Shown here: one piece after another, positions 47,572 through 57,535 of the stretch
How positions within the stretch are numbered: position 1 is the stretch's first letter
Layout: every line of letters starts with the position of its first letter
Assembly (NCBI GenBank): GCA_963716135.1
Contig: OY970289.1
Coordinates: 682,001-746,000, forward strand
Source of the DNA: CAVRAW01 sp963716135
GTDB lineage: Bacteria > Planctomycetota > Planctomycetia > Pirellulales > JADZDJ01
Direction of reading: 5' to 3'
Length of the DNA: 64,000 nucleotides
The notes under the pieces: model-generated
What the model was told of the DNA's origin: nothing
Seen by the model: only the letters and a program-made list of their open reading frames with translations
Database searches by the model: none
Made by a program: the position numbers and the translations under genes

Positions 47572-47868
47572 TCAGATTCCGGCCTTCGCCAGCTCCTGTT
47601 CAGCCCGTGCGATCGATTGCTGCCGTTGATGCGGTGTGCGGACCGGTGGCGCAGTTCCATCGCGGGCTGCGGTGACAGCGGAAGAGAATCGAATCACGGC
47701 TTCTCGGCTTGTATACCGCCGTCCGCCCACTACAACCGTTTCAAGTTTGATTCCCCGAACCCCGCGTAGTCTCCAACGGTGAAGTGTTGAGACATGATTG
47801 CGACTCGGGAGCATCCGGGCAATTTGGGTAAACGTGAGCAACTGTTCCCCGTTCATGATGTCGACCAT
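47572..47868 (-). CDS. DUF1580-type small HTH protein
   Basis: 98 residues: MVDIMNGEQLLTFTQIARML, then HVSTLHRWRLRGVRGIKLET and VVVGGRRYTSREAVIRF. This is the MerR/excisionase-like fold of the planctomycete DUF1580 family. The start at 47868 has GGAGAG and a 7-nt spacer. Probably an excisionase or a regulator of the element. Confidence 0.8.
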   Translation of the reverse strand: MVDIMNGEQLLTFTQIARMLPSRNHVSTLHRWRLRGVRGIKLETVVVGGRRYTSREAVIRFSSAVTAARDGTAPPVRTPHQRQQSIARAEQELAKAGI

Positions 47869-47892
47869 GGCATAACTCTCCGTTTGTAGCAT

Positions 47893-48189
47893 TTATGAGC
47901 CAAAACCATTCCGCCCGCTTATGTAATACCAAGTGCGTGCAAAGAAACCTCATTCGACGCATCATCCAATTCGGATATACGAGCATCTGAAAGTGCCATC
48001 GCACGCGCCACGAATAGATGCAGACAATTATCGCGGCGAACGTGCGTCGTCGTTAGCGATTCAACATCGCCGATGAAAGAACATACGCGCTCTGCGTTCA
48101 GCCGACCGCGGGTTGGAAGAAGCGGCGCGTAGAGGATCGCGAAACAGCGCTAGGAGCAGCAGGCATACTAGATTCGAGAATCTGATCGC
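47893..48189. other. Gene-free ~300-bp gap
   Basis: No credible gene or structure was recognised. It may include the promoter of the DUF1580 gene. Confidence 0.45.
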
Positions 48190-48432
48190 CTAATATTTCG
48201 GAACACTGGCATCCATCGCTGCCACGTCATCACTCGGCAACTTAGATGTTCCGATATTGCTGGCGTCAGGTATCTTCACACGATCGCGCACTGCAATGCG
48301 GAATTGCTCAACGCGCGGATCATCGCCCCATGTGTCGTGTGCAACAACGACAAGCTGATTGACAAAGTGATGCAGCGTATAAATGCTGATCTTATCTTTC
48401 GCGATCCTCGATCGCAGCAGCCGTGTCGACAA
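48190..48432 (-). CDS. Possible small protein overlapping the HGG-motif gene
   Basis: Up to 80 residues, containing YTLHHFVNQLVVVAHDTWGD. It would begin inside the 3' end of the upstream gene (41-bp overlap). A start further in is possible. It is plausible as a coupled small phage-type gene, but there is no family recognition. Confidence 0.4.
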   Translation of the reverse strand: MSTRLLRSRIAKDKISIYTLHHFVNQLVVVAHDTWGDDPRVEQFRIAVRDRVKIPDASNIGTSKLPSDDVAAMDASVPKY

Positions 48433-48943
48433 CTTTCACAACCTGCTGCAGCGCCTCAACCATGATTTTCGCTGCATCGGCAACCATAGCTTGTTTTGCT
48501 AAATCACCCGGCGCGGCATCAGCAATTTCGCGTGTGAGACCATACATCTTGATGCTCTGACCTGCAGCATCGCGCACCAGTGCCAATTCCTCGAACAGAT
48601 GAAACTGATCGCTAGGTGGCATATCCAATAGCGCATGCACCGCATCGCTGAGCGTTCGCGTCAGATATCGTGAGTAGAGTGGAGGCATGCGATATGCTAG
48701 GCGTGCTGAACTGCGCCCGTTGAAAATTGGATGTGGATCGTGATTCCGACTGCCTTTGCCCCTCATCCGCCGGCCACCATGTTTGCGGCAGTATTTGCTG
48801 CCTTTTAGACGCCAATGCTTGCAGCGCTCACCGGTGCGCTTGCGGATCGTTGCACATTGATAATGCGGTGGCGCACGACCACCATATTTGGCGAAGAAAC
48901 TATTGCGTCGATTCGCAGCAAGTCGTTTTTCTGATACGATCAC
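48392..48943 (-). CDS. HGG-motif (zinc-knuckle) phage/element protein
   Basis: 183 residues. The N-terminal motif CATIRKRTGERCKHWRLKGS with YCRKHGGRRM is a Cys/His cluster of the kind found in small phage and integrative-element proteins. The C-terminal part is helical (DLAKQAMVADAAKIMVEALQ). GTG start at 48943. Probably DNA- or capsid-related; the role is unknown. Confidence 0.65.
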   Translation of the reverse strand: MIVSEKRLAANRRNSFFAKYGGRAPPHYQCATIRKRTGERCKHWRLKGSKYCRKHGGRRMRGKGSRNHDPHPIFNGRSSARLAYRMPPLYSRYLTRTLSDAVHALLDMPPSDQFHLFEELALVRDAAGQSIKMYGLTREIADAAPGDLAKQAMVADAAKIMVEALQQVVKVVDTAAAIEDRER

Positions 48944-49273
48944 TCAATACTCTGCTGACCGATTGGTGCTTTCAGCGCGGGGTGATAGTGTTGTTCAGCC
49001 ATCGGAACCAAACATTTGGATAAGCATAACGATATCTGCGTGATCGCTGTTGCCGCCTGGTACAGTTATACCAACTGCTCGTCCAATTCCTCACCGGCTG
49101 CTGCACTGCTCACAGACCTGCAAAGAGATGCGATGCTGCCGACGCGGATTCTAACACCCGGCAATCGTTGGTTAGCACGCGGTATCGGAAGTGCGTTCTA
49201 CATCTCGAAAAGTGGAGCGCATGCTTATCGAAGCAAGATAACGATGCCCTTCGAACCATCTGATATTATGGTT
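48944..49273. other. Gene-free 330-bp gap
   Basis: No credible gene was recognised; short open frames here lack ribosome sites and family features. Confidence 0.45.
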
Positions 49274-50386
49274 TTATCGCTTCGATTTCTCGATCGCGGC
49301 CATCAAATCTGACACATCAAAGTTGAAGTGCCACAAACCCGAGTCGAGCACCATATCCGCACGAATCGCTAAGCCAATTCCGGGAGCTCCCATACTGCTA
49401 AAAGAATATGTGTTTATTCCGACGATTTCTCCACCCTCGTTAAGCAACGGGCCGCCACTATTCCCATGATTGATTGCCGCATCTGTCTGAACATACAGAC
49501 CGCCGCGCTTTCCTGAAACGATGCCTTTCGTGATCGTGTGATCGAAAGTGATGTCCATCCCGGGCACGCCTGGATTGCCAACCGCCACGACATCTTCTCC
49601 CTCTTGAACACTGGCAAATGGCGCAATTGTGCCGAGAGTTTGCAATTCACTCGATTCGACTAGCAGCAGTGCCGCATCGATATCGGCATCGCTCGCCATT
49701 GCGGCAATTCGTGCAGTCAGGATATCCCCACTGTTTGAAACGACTTTGCAAGTTTTGGGATAGCGACCGTTGCTAAAAATTGCCGGCTTTCCCATATCCA
49801 AAACATGCTTATTTGTCGCAATCAGATGCCGACTTCCATTGCTGGATATAACAAAACCGGTGCCTTGTTGAACTCCGTTCGAAATATTCAACACGACTTG
49901 CACAACACTGCGCTTCGATCGCTCGGCAACTTTCACCATCCAATTGCCGGTGGTTAATGATGCAGCTGCAGGAACCGAGCGCGGAACTTCTTCTACCTTT
50001 GGCCCATCTTTCGTTTGATTTTGGATAGTCCGTTGATTCGTCAGAAAAATCACCAAAATAATCAAAATCAGCAATCCGGCAGTTCCCAAAATCCAGCCGG
50101 CGTAGGACTGTGACCCGTTTGAGCCAAGCCGACCAGTTGCACATACGGGAAGAGAATCGCCAGGAACCCCGGTCGAAGGAAGCGGAGGGGGAGCCGTTGC
50201 GGTATCGTCCTTTCCCGATGGAAAAACTCCAGCGACGGAAGACGCAGCCATCCAGCTACCATCAACTCCATTACGAACTCGCGTATCCGATTGGATCCGA
50301 CCTCGAGTGGCAATCTGCGTGAGTTCCTGCAGCGTCAGCGGGCCTATTTCTCGCGATCCCGACCAATAGAACCAAGTTCGATGCAT
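49274..50386 (-). CDS. GYF-domain membrane serine protease (trypsin-like)
   Basis: 370 residues. Residues 1-57 are a GYF_2 domain (WFYWSGSREIGPLTLQELTQ). A proline linker (APPPLPSTG, 65-73) and one transmembrane helix (97-117) follow. The rest is a chymotrypsin-fold protease with the triad His194 (ATNKHVL), Asp237 (DIDAALLLV) and Ser310 (HGNSGGPLL). GYF domains bind proline-rich peptides, and candidate ligands occur in neighbouring proteins. It is divergent from the GTPase operon and shares a 195-bp promoter region. Probably the effector or regulator protease of the set. Confidence 0.88.
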   Translation of the reverse strand: MHRTWFYWSGSREIGPLTLQELTQIATRGRIQSDTRVRNGVDGSWMAASSVAGVFPSGKDDTATAPPPLPSTGVPGDSLPVCATGRLGSNGSQSYAGWILGTAGLLILIILVIFLTNQRTIQNQTKDGPKVEEVPRSVPAAASLTTGNWMVKVAERSKRSVVQVVLNISNGVQQGTGFVISSNGSRHLIATNKHVLDMGKPAIFSNGRYPKTCKVVSNSGDILTARIAAMASDADIDAALLLVESSELQTLGTIAPFASVQEGEDVVAVGNPGVPGMDITFDHTITKGIVSGKRGGLYVQTDAAINHGNSGGPLLNEGGEIVGINTYSFSSMGAPGIGLAIRADMVLDSGLWHFNFDVSDLMAAIEKSKR

Positions 50387-50581
50387 ACGCGCACCTACTG
50401 CCATGATTCAGATGCAGTGACCGAGTATCTGCCGCGTGCTAAGAAAAACCCAGGCGTTTGCTTGACTACCCCGGACGGCCGGTGTGTAATCTACAATTCT
50501 AGCCGTACGAGGCACGGCCGCAAGCAGGAACGGGCGGAGGCGAGTTTCGATCTCCATTGATCGCCTATTCTGCTATTCATC

Positions 50582-51982
50582 ATGGCCGCAGTCGCAAAAA
50601 CTCATCATGCAATCCCGCTGAAGAACCGGGTTACCTGCCCGCATTGTTGGAATGTGTTTGCAGCAGAGCAAACGCTATGGATTGCGCAGCATCCAGACTT
50701 GGTGGGAGACCCGCGTCTCGGTGCTGATCAACCGCAGCGGTTTCTACCGACGCGTTTTACTCTGAGCGGCGCTGCAGTCGATGCGAAGGGCTTTGAATGC
50801 CACGGTCTCGCTTGTCCCAAGTGCCATTTAGGAATACCCCGAGCCTTGCTCGAGATGAAATCGGTGTTCCTCTCAATCCTTGGCGCTCCTGCATGCGGCA
50901 AATCATATTTTTTGGCGTCGATGACTTGGCAGCTCCGCCGTTTGTTCCCCAAACAATTCGGGCTGGCCTTTGGAGATGCCGATCCTGTCGCAAATCAGGT
51001 GCTCCATCAATATGAGGAATTACAGTTTCTCAATCCGAACCCGGATGCGCTGGTAAAAATCGAGCCCACCCAGGCAACTGGTGACCTGTACGACTCTGTT
51101 TCGTACGGCGGGGAATCAGGAATAGTGCGCTATCCGCGGCCGTTTCTGTTCTCGTTGCGCCCGTTGGAATCTCATCCCGGTTACGCAACCACAGCGCACG
51201 TCGCGAGAGCACTGTGCCTGTACGACAATGCGGGAGAAAGTTTTCTACCGGGATCTGACAAAGCCACCAGTCCTGTTACCCGTCACTTGGCTCTTTCCCA
51301 AGCGCTTTTCTTCTTGTTCGATCCAACCCAAGATCCACGATTCCGGCAAGCTTGTGATGGCAAAACTACCGACCCGCAAATGAAAATGCGGACCACACGG
51401 CTAGCTCGTGAAGCACCGGCGCGGCAGGACACGATCTTACTCGAGGCCGCCGCACGCGTGCGCCGCTATGCCGGCCTGGGTCAGAATGCCAAGCACGCGC
51501 GTCCCTTGATTGTCGTCGTTACAAAGTACGATGCGTGGTCGAATTTGCTTGGGACAGCGCGGCTCGACGACCCGTGGAAAAATCCCGGACATGGAAGTGT
51601 CGCACAATTGAACCTACAAGAAGTTGATTTGCGTTCCGAGCAGTTGCGGAATGTATTGTGGGATTTGTGCCCCGAGATCGTTTCCGCAGCTGAAAGCTTC
51701 GCCAATGAAGTGGTCTATGTGCCGGTCAGCGCAACGGGGCGTGGGCCGGAACTTGATCCGTCGACAGGCGCAGACGGTATTCGCCCACGCGATATGAATC
51801 CAATGTGGGTTGAGGTGCCGATACTCTACACTTTGTGCAGATGGATTGGCGGACTAATCCCTTCCGCCAAACCCAAGCCGCTTGATGGCTCACCTTCCGG
51901 ATTGCCACCCCCATTGAATGGGCAGGCGTCGATTCCGTCGCGAGAAAACAGACCGCCGTCAAGAACGGAACAGTCAGTATGA
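50582..51982 (+). CDS. Zinc-ribbon TRAFAC-type GTPase (GTPase-associated system)
   Basis: 466 residues. The N-terminal zinc ribbon uses CPHC (19-22) and CPKC (78-81). The P-loop GAPACGKS is at 101-108, the switch II DNAG at 215-218 (LCLYDNAGES) and the G4-type TKYD at 314-317. Together these point to a GTPase of the conflict-type systems. The C-terminus has SGLPPPLNGQ, a possible GYF ligand. Its stop overlaps the next start (ATGA). It would act as the regulated NTP switch of the system. Confidence 0.85.
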   Translation: MAAVAKTHHAIPLKNRVTCPHCWNVFAAEQTLWIAQHPDLVGDPRLGADQPQRFLPTRFTLSGAAVDAKGFECHGLACPKCHLGIPRALLEMKSVFLSILGAPACGKSYFLASMTWQLRRLFPKQFGLAFGDADPVANQVLHQYEELQFLNPNPDALVKIEPTQATGDLYDSVSYGGESGIVRYPRPFLFSLRPLESHPGYATTAHVARALCLYDNAGESFLPGSDKATSPVTRHLALSQALFFLFDPTQDPRFRQACDGKTTDPQMKMRTTRLAREAPARQDTILLEAAARVRRYAGLGQNAKHARPLIVVVTKYDAWSNLLGTARLDDPWKNPGHGSVAQLNLQEVDLRSEQLRNVLWDLCPEIVSAAESFANEVVYVPVSATGRGPELDPSTGADGIRPRDMNPMWVEVPILYTLCRWIGGLIPSAKPKPLDGSPSGLPPPLNGQASIPSRENRPPSRTEQSV

Positions 51983-54567
51983 GTCAGGAGTTGATTTACA
52001 CGGCAGCGCCGCAGGGCCTTAAACCCGGCAGTCGCGGCTTTTGTACGGTCGCGGCCACGGCTGGCATGCAAGCCAGCTTAGTGGAACGATTGGAGGCACT
52101 CAGCGCCTACCGCCATGTTTTTCCCCCCAATGATCCGAAAGAGCCACAGAATCCTGTAAGTCATTCCCACCTGAAATTGACAATAGATGGTCGACGCCGC
52201 CATGTGCTTTCTCGTATTAGCGCTGCGGGCCTGAGTTATACGCAGCGCGCAAACCTCTTTGCTCATCATCTAGTGCTTGATACGGTGGAAACGCCGGCCG
52301 GTGGGCCTGCATGGCTCCTCTCGCAGCCGGGTGTGATGGAATCCGCCTGGAAGAACGATCCGCAAACTTTACCACCAAGCCGTAAGGCATTTGTGGGCGA
52401 TACGAGTGCCGCCGTGTGCCGTAAGTGGCAGGAACTGACTGGCGACGCGGGCTGGGGCGGCGTTCTTGCCGAATCCGCAACCAAACACGATGGCGCGGGA
52501 GCGCTCGTAGTTTACCGTCCCGGCATGGATGTTTTGCCACTCGTGGCGGAATCGCTGGCGCTCTTGCCGCCGGACGAGCGCTGGGACGTAACGTTTAGTA
52601 CGTATTACACAAAATTGCCACCAGGTATTGAATGCCGCTGGCGCTTTGTTTTGGAAGACAGCCACGAAGCAATGGCTCACCACTCATCGAGCATTACAGT
52701 GATCGATCTTTGCAGCCCGCTCGACGCGCCTGCCGAAACCCCGTGGGTCGAAGCAGCTCGAACCGGATTCCCACCCCAATTAACTCGGGCAATGCCCACA
52801 GAACGTCCGGGCGCATCCGCAGAACTGATGGAGATTGAACTGTCGCAAGACGAAGCGGGGCAGCAACCCACACGGGAAGAAATTTTCATCAAGACGCTCG
52901 ACAGACCAATTCACAGCCGAACGGGCCAAATAGCGCAGACGTATGACGGGGGCATTCCGCGAGGCCCCGCAGTCACACGGACAATTCCTCCCGCAATCCC
53001 CCCGGCACTTCCTGTTTTTTCCTCCCGGTCCGACCTCAGACATAGCGAGCGTTCGGCTGTGCCGTGGATCATCGCGTGCATTGCATTCCTGCTAGTTGGT
53101 AGCGCGGCAGTTGCCGCGGTTGTCTTTTGGAAAAATAGCGGGGACAAGATGACGGAGGAAGTTGCACATCAACAAACATCTCCGGTGCCATTGAGCGGTC
53201 CGAGGAGTAAAGAGCAAGTTTATGAGCCGAATCCGAAACAGGAGCAAGCAGGCAATGCAGGGCAACAAACTGAAGGGCAAGCTACACCGCCTCCGGATAC
53301 CAATACAACGATTCCTGGACTGCCGGACTCGAAAGTTCAAAAAGGGCCTGACGAGCACGCTGTTGACGAGAATCCTTCACGCGGTTCCTCGCAACCCGGC
53401 ACGGTGAGGCCTGAGGCTGAGCAGGTAGAATCCGCTCATCGAGATCCACTTGAATCACTTCGAAAGATCAACGCTTTTCCCTTATTGCGATGTCCTTTTC
53501 CTAATGAGGGCGCCGCAGCAGGCGCTGCTTCTTATTTAGAGCCTCAACCGATTGGACAGTTCTGGTGTGATGCATCGGCGCTCGATATTGCTTTGCTTGG
53601 CCTAGATGTCTTGTTCCCAAAATACAAAGCGACCGTTGAACCTATTGCGCCGACCCAGTCGGATCCGTCGGTCAAATGGAGGGTTTCATTGCACAAACCG
53701 GCAATGATGACTGAAAGTGTCCCGAGCCCAATCGCTGATATCTTAGCTGAGAACGGAACATTAAAGTTTGTTTGGCTACCAGCATCCAAGAGTTTTAAGG
53801 ATATCAATCAAATTCGAAACGCAATCTTAAGGATTTCGTGCCGCGGGACCACAGAGCCAGTGGAAATTCAGCTTCGTGCACCAATCGAAGAAAAGCCATT
53901 GGATTGTGATCCTAAGAAAAATGGCGATTTTTCGACGCGTTGCTGGCCAAATCCCAAATGCCCTGATGTAGATCTGCCCGATTTCAGTCTCATTCATCTA
54001 GAAATTCCTGCCGACTCAACCAAGTCACTAAATGGGCTTGTCCGGCTTGATCCAGCCAGAACATCGACGAAGTTTTTGTTGGGAACTGAACCTGACTACA
54101 AGATGATCGTTGAGGTCAAAATCCAGGAAGACAACAACGTCCTAGAAATCGGTTACCACACGGAAGGCGATCCACAAAATGGCAAATTAGTTTACCCAAA
54201 GCTCAACAAAAGCAAAATTGACAAGTCTTTAAAGTCCAGCGCCGCTAACCAGATTCCTAGAATTCGGCAGCAAAAGTTGACTACCGACCTTCTTCATGAA
54301 GTCAACGACAAGTTGGACGAGGTCCTCGGAATAATTCGGCCGTTCGAGTCCCAATACGCTTCATCAAGAGGCCCTGATACACAAGCAAATCTGATGGAAT
54401 TGAAGAACTTTGAAGAAACGATAACCAATCTGAAGGGCGGCATCAGTACACTGCACGCTCCATTAAGCGCGTTTGAGCGCGGAAAACTCGAATTCACAAT
54501 TTTCGCTGAGATCGGTCAAAGAAAAGTGCTTTTGGTTACGGCAACTGCTAACGTTAACACTCAGTAG
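51979..54567 (+). CDS. GAP1-N2-type GTPase-associated protein, membrane anchored
   Basis: 862 residues. The N-terminus (YTAAPQGLKPGSRGFCTVAA; HVLSRISAAGLSYTQRANLF; AHHLVLDT) is the GAP1-N2 domain; a GAP1-M-like part follows to about 300. Then comes a proline-rich stretch (TIPPAIPPALPVF, 335-347) and a transmembrane helix at 361-384. The C-terminal about 480 residues are beta-rich with no recognised family. GAP1 proteins always accompany such GTPases. The 4-bp overlap with the GTPase gene means coupled expression. Confidence 0.85.
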   Translation: MSQELIYTAAPQGLKPGSRGFCTVAATAGMQASLVERLEALSAYRHVFPPNDPKEPQNPVSHSHLKLTIDGRRRHVLSRISAAGLSYTQRANLFAHHLVLDTVETPAGGPAWLLSQPGVMESAWKNDPQTLPPSRKAFVGDTSAAVCRKWQELTGDAGWGGVLAESATKHDGAGALVVYRPGMDVLPLVAESLALLPPDERWDVTFSTYYTKLPPGIECRWRFVLEDSHEAMAHHSSSITVIDLCSPLDAPAETPWVEAARTGFPPQLTRAMPTERPGASAELMEIELSQDEAGQQPTREEIFIKTLDRPIHSRTGQIAQTYDGGIPRGPAVTRTIPPAIPPALPVFSSRSDLRHSERSAVPWIIACIAFLLVGSAAVAAVVFWKNSGDKMTEEVAHQQTSPVPLSGPRSKEQVYEPNPKQEQAGNAGQQTEGQATPPPDTNTTIPGLPDSKVQKGPDEHAVDENPSRGSSQPGTVRPEAEQVESAHRDPLESLRKINAFPLLRCPFPNEGAAAGAASYLEPQPIGQFWCDASALDIALLGLDVLFPKYKATVEPIAPTQSDPSVKWRVSLHKPAMMTESVPSPIADILAENGTLKFVWLPASKSFKDINQIRNAILRISCRGTTEPVEIQLRAPIEEKPLDCDPKKNGDFSTRCWPNPKCPDVDLPDFSLIHLEIPADSTKSLNGLVRLDPARTSTKFLLGTEPDYKMIVEVKIQEDNNVLEIGYHTEGDPQNGKLVYPKLNKSKIDKSLKSSAANQIPRIRQQKLTTDLLHEVNDKLDEVLGIIRPFESQYASSRGPDTQANLMELKNFEETITNLKGGISTLHAPLSAFERGKLEFTIFAEIGQRKVLLVTATANVNTQ

Positions 54568-54583
54568 TGCTAGAGAGAATACA

Positions 54584-57508
54584 ATGCTTGACTACCAGCG
54601 AATCGTCGACGATGTTCGCAGTTCGTTGTATGCATCAGGTCCAGGTGCAGCGGACACAATCCGCATGTCAACTGCGGATTATTCGCTGGCGTGCGACGAA
54701 GTGAACCTGCGATTGCGGCATTGCGGTGAACTGCTAAAGGCCGGTCTCCGCACCCAAGCTATACAGCAGAGCGAGATTGAACCTAACCTGCTGGATGTGG
54801 TTTCGACACTCGACTTTCCTGAGCGCGATTATTGGACGCAACTGTGCGCGCAATATGGAGTCTCCGTTCCTCCGCCGCTGATGATGGACGTTGCGGCCGA
54901 TCTGAACGAGGCCTACGCCGTTGAGCAGCCAATGGAGACACTGCTGGCACGCCATCGCCTACTTGCGCTGGCGCACAGTCCATTGAAGATGCGCATTAAA
55001 ACAATGCGAGAATTAGCGCAGGTCGACACAGACAACCCCATTTGGCGCGAAGACTTAATGGTATTCGAGCGTGAGCGTCAAAAGGAGATTCAACGGGAAG
55101 CCAAGGATGCTGCGAATGCCGGCGACGTCGTTGCGGTTGTAAAGCTTGATAAGGAATTACAACGCTGCGAATGGGTTGAAAGTCCCGCGCCCACGCTTAC
55201 CCATTGGTTAGCGGAATTGAGGCAAAGACTCGTCGACAAGCATGCACGTGAAGAGCTAGGGCGGATCGAACAGGAGCTAAGCCGGGCCTCTTCTACGGGC
55301 GATGTCGAGCACGCTAGAGAATTGGCCGATCACTGGAGTGAGATCGCAACCAGTCTCAATTTGCCGGAATCCGATCCGCTCTGGAATCGAGTCGCGCCAG
55401 CGTTCCAGTGGCTCAAGAACGACGACGAAAGGGCTCGGCATCAGCAGGAGCATGATACAGCTGTCTCGGAGTTGCAAGGAGCGCTTGATGATAACAAACC
55501 TCCGATGGTTCTCGAGCGATTCTATCACGCCGCCTTCTGCGATGGATTTGAAATCCCGGCGGCGCTGAACACTCGGTATCGAACTCACATTGCAAAGTTC
55601 GAGTCTGCGGCTCGGCGTCGCAAGATGGCAATTATGGCTGGCGTGTCTTTCATCGTTCTATTCGTTACAGCCGCCATTGTCACTTTTACTATTCGCCAAT
55701 TGCACCAAAGCGAAATAGAAAAACATGCTGCCGCGCTTGGAAAGCTCGAGAGTGAGGGTAAATGGATTGAGGCACAGCAGTATGTAACTCGTCTGAAATC
55801 TGCGTCTTCTAATGTCCTCACAGCCCCGGAAATCGTCGACCTAATGACTCGATTGGAAGGCATTCTGCAGAATGAATCCGATCGCCGCCATGCATTCGAA
55901 TTGTCTCTCAAAACAGCACGCGAGTCAGCAGAAGAAGCAAAGGATTGGAAGACTCTAACGCCTGCCCAAAACGCGCTCGCTGAAGCAAGGCATTTGGCCA
56001 AAACCGATACCGAGAAAGCGGAAGTGAAAGAGATCGAAAAACGTTTGAAGTCGTTAGAGCGCGATATTCAGACGCGCGATGACGATCGCTTCACAAGTGG
56101 ATTAGTGGACATTCAAAATGCTTTGCTGCAGTTGGAATCTAATGCATCGCTTTCGCTCGATCTAAGAACGGAGTCGTCAAGCAACCTCCGTAAGCAAATC
56201 CAAACATTAAAAACAAGCAATCTAAAGGTTACTCCGGCGTTGCTCCAACAAGCAGATTCGCTCTTGGCGCGATTGGCCACCATCGACGAAGCAGCGCAAA
56301 TCGAACAGCAATCAAACAATGACCTTAATAAAGTTTCCACCGCCGTCGGAAACGTCGAATCGTACCGGTCGGCTTTGATGGATTTTGCGAAATTGCATCC
56401 GCAATCATCGCACAGCGCCGATTTTCGGCTTGTTGCGGAGGAAGCGCCGCTATGGGCAGGCGTAGCTAAATACAACCAATTGGCTGCCAACTGGAAACGT
56501 AAAGACTTTCAAGCCATCGATCCTAAGATGGCAAAGGAGATGTTCGACACTGCCAAAAGCATTCTTGGATCGCTGCCGGATTACCCGGGAGTCGAGGCAT
56601 TCCGCGAACGAATGGCGTACTTGGAAGCGGTAGCTCGAAGAGTCGACGGCACTGGGGAGAGTATTCAAACCAAATTGGTCAATCAATTTAATCAACCGTG
56701 GATGGTTGGAGTATGGATGTTAGAGATGCATGGCGGATCGCGCTATTATCTGCAAAGCAAACCAGAGTTTCGGGATGTTGCCAGAGCATTCAAATATGTC
56801 GCCGATTTCGATATGTCGCAGAAGACCGGTAGCGCAAAGAGCGCTGATGTCGCGTCGCTCGACCGCGCTCCCCAAGTGACCTTGGCTACAAATGCATTGA
56901 GCTTGTTGCAAAAGATTGATGAAGGTGTCACCGAACCTCGTTGGGAAGGATCCTTTTGCGATTTGATGCAAGCAATTTGCGATGATCAACAAACCGACGC
57001 CTTGCTACGCGTGATACTGCTGCAACAGGTGATCGAGATTGGCCGTCAAGGCAGCAGCTGCTTGGAAGTGGCGTTCGAACCACATCGCAAGTACTTAAAT
57101 AACGCGAAGCTAAATATGTTCGCGAACTGGCTCGATCCAACCGACCCAGAGGGCAAAGCGGCCCGCGAACGGGCACGATGGACCCTGGAACATCTACCCG
57201 ATTTAAAGTCAGCCAGAGACAAAGCGATTAATCTGTGGCGATCATTGTCGCGGCCGGTTGGTGTTGTTCGCACCTGGATCGGATGGCTCGGAAAAGACAG
57301 CGCAGGACAGTGGCAATGCAGGCTAACGGGTAAAGTGAAATCCGCGGGCGACCTGGTGGTTGTCTACCGAAACTTGACGAATAACCAAGTAAACTTTGAT
57401 CGCATTGCCGAATGTCAATTGGACAAGATTGAAATGCTGCCCGGCGCGTCGAATCAAGCGCTAAAGGAAGGGCGACCGATCTACCTGATTGAATCTAGTC
57501 GAAATTAG
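54584..57508 (+). CDS. 974-residue helical membrane protein of the GTPase system
   Basis: The start at 54584 follows GAGAGA, 16 bp after the GAP1 stop. The first about 345 residues are helical with charged repeats. One transmembrane helix (MAIMAGVSFIVLFVTAAIVTFT, about 349-370) follows. A long coiled-coil region is next (ERDIQTRDDDRF, RKQIQTLKTSNLKVTP), and finally a globular C-terminus. I know no family. It could be a membrane scaffold or sensor, similar in position to helical partners in GTPase-associated systems. Confidence 0.8.
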   Translation: MLDYQRIVDDVRSSLYASGPGAADTIRMSTADYSLACDEVNLRLRHCGELLKAGLRTQAIQQSEIEPNLLDVVSTLDFPERDYWTQLCAQYGVSVPPPLMMDVAADLNEAYAVEQPMETLLARHRLLALAHSPLKMRIKTMRELAQVDTDNPIWREDLMVFERERQKEIQREAKDAANAGDVVAVVKLDKELQRCEWVESPAPTLTHWLAELRQRLVDKHAREELGRIEQELSRASSTGDVEHARELADHWSEIATSLNLPESDPLWNRVAPAFQWLKNDDERARHQQEHDTAVSELQGALDDNKPPMVLERFYHAAFCDGFEIPAALNTRYRTHIAKFESAARRRKMAIMAGVSFIVLFVTAAIVTFTIRQLHQSEIEKHAAALGKLESEGKWIEAQQYVTRLKSASSNVLTAPEIVDLMTRLEGILQNESDRRHAFELSLKTARESAEEAKDWKTLTPAQNALAEARHLAKTDTEKAEVKEIEKRLKSLERDIQTRDDDRFTSGLVDIQNALLQLESNASLSLDLRTESSSNLRKQIQTLKTSNLKVTPALLQQADSLLARLATIDEAAQIEQQSNNDLNKVSTAVGNVESYRSALMDFAKLHPQSSHSADFRLVAEEAPLWAGVAKYNQLAANWKRKDFQAIDPKMAKEMFDTAKSILGSLPDYPGVEAFRERMAYLEAVARRVDGTGESIQTKLVNQFNQPWMVGVWMLEMHGGSRYYLQSKPEFRDVARAFKYVADFDMSQKTGSAKSADVASLDRAPQVTLATNALSLLQKIDEGVTEPRWEGSFCDLMQAICDDQQTDALLRVILLQQVIEIGRQGSSCLEVAFEPHRKYLNNAKLNMFANWLDPTDPEGKAARERARWTLEHLPDLKSARDKAINLWRSLSRPVGVVRTWIGWLGKDSAGQWQCRLTGKVKSAGDLVVVYRNLTNNQVNFDRIAECQLDKIEMLPGASNQALKEGRPIYLIESSRN

Positions 57509-57535
57509 AGCTTCCCTGCAGCGAGGACATAAACC

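Noticed and set aside
49016..49312. 98-codon open frame on the plus strand
   Set aside because: Alternative start, no ribosome site, overlaps the end of the protease gene, composition not protein-like.
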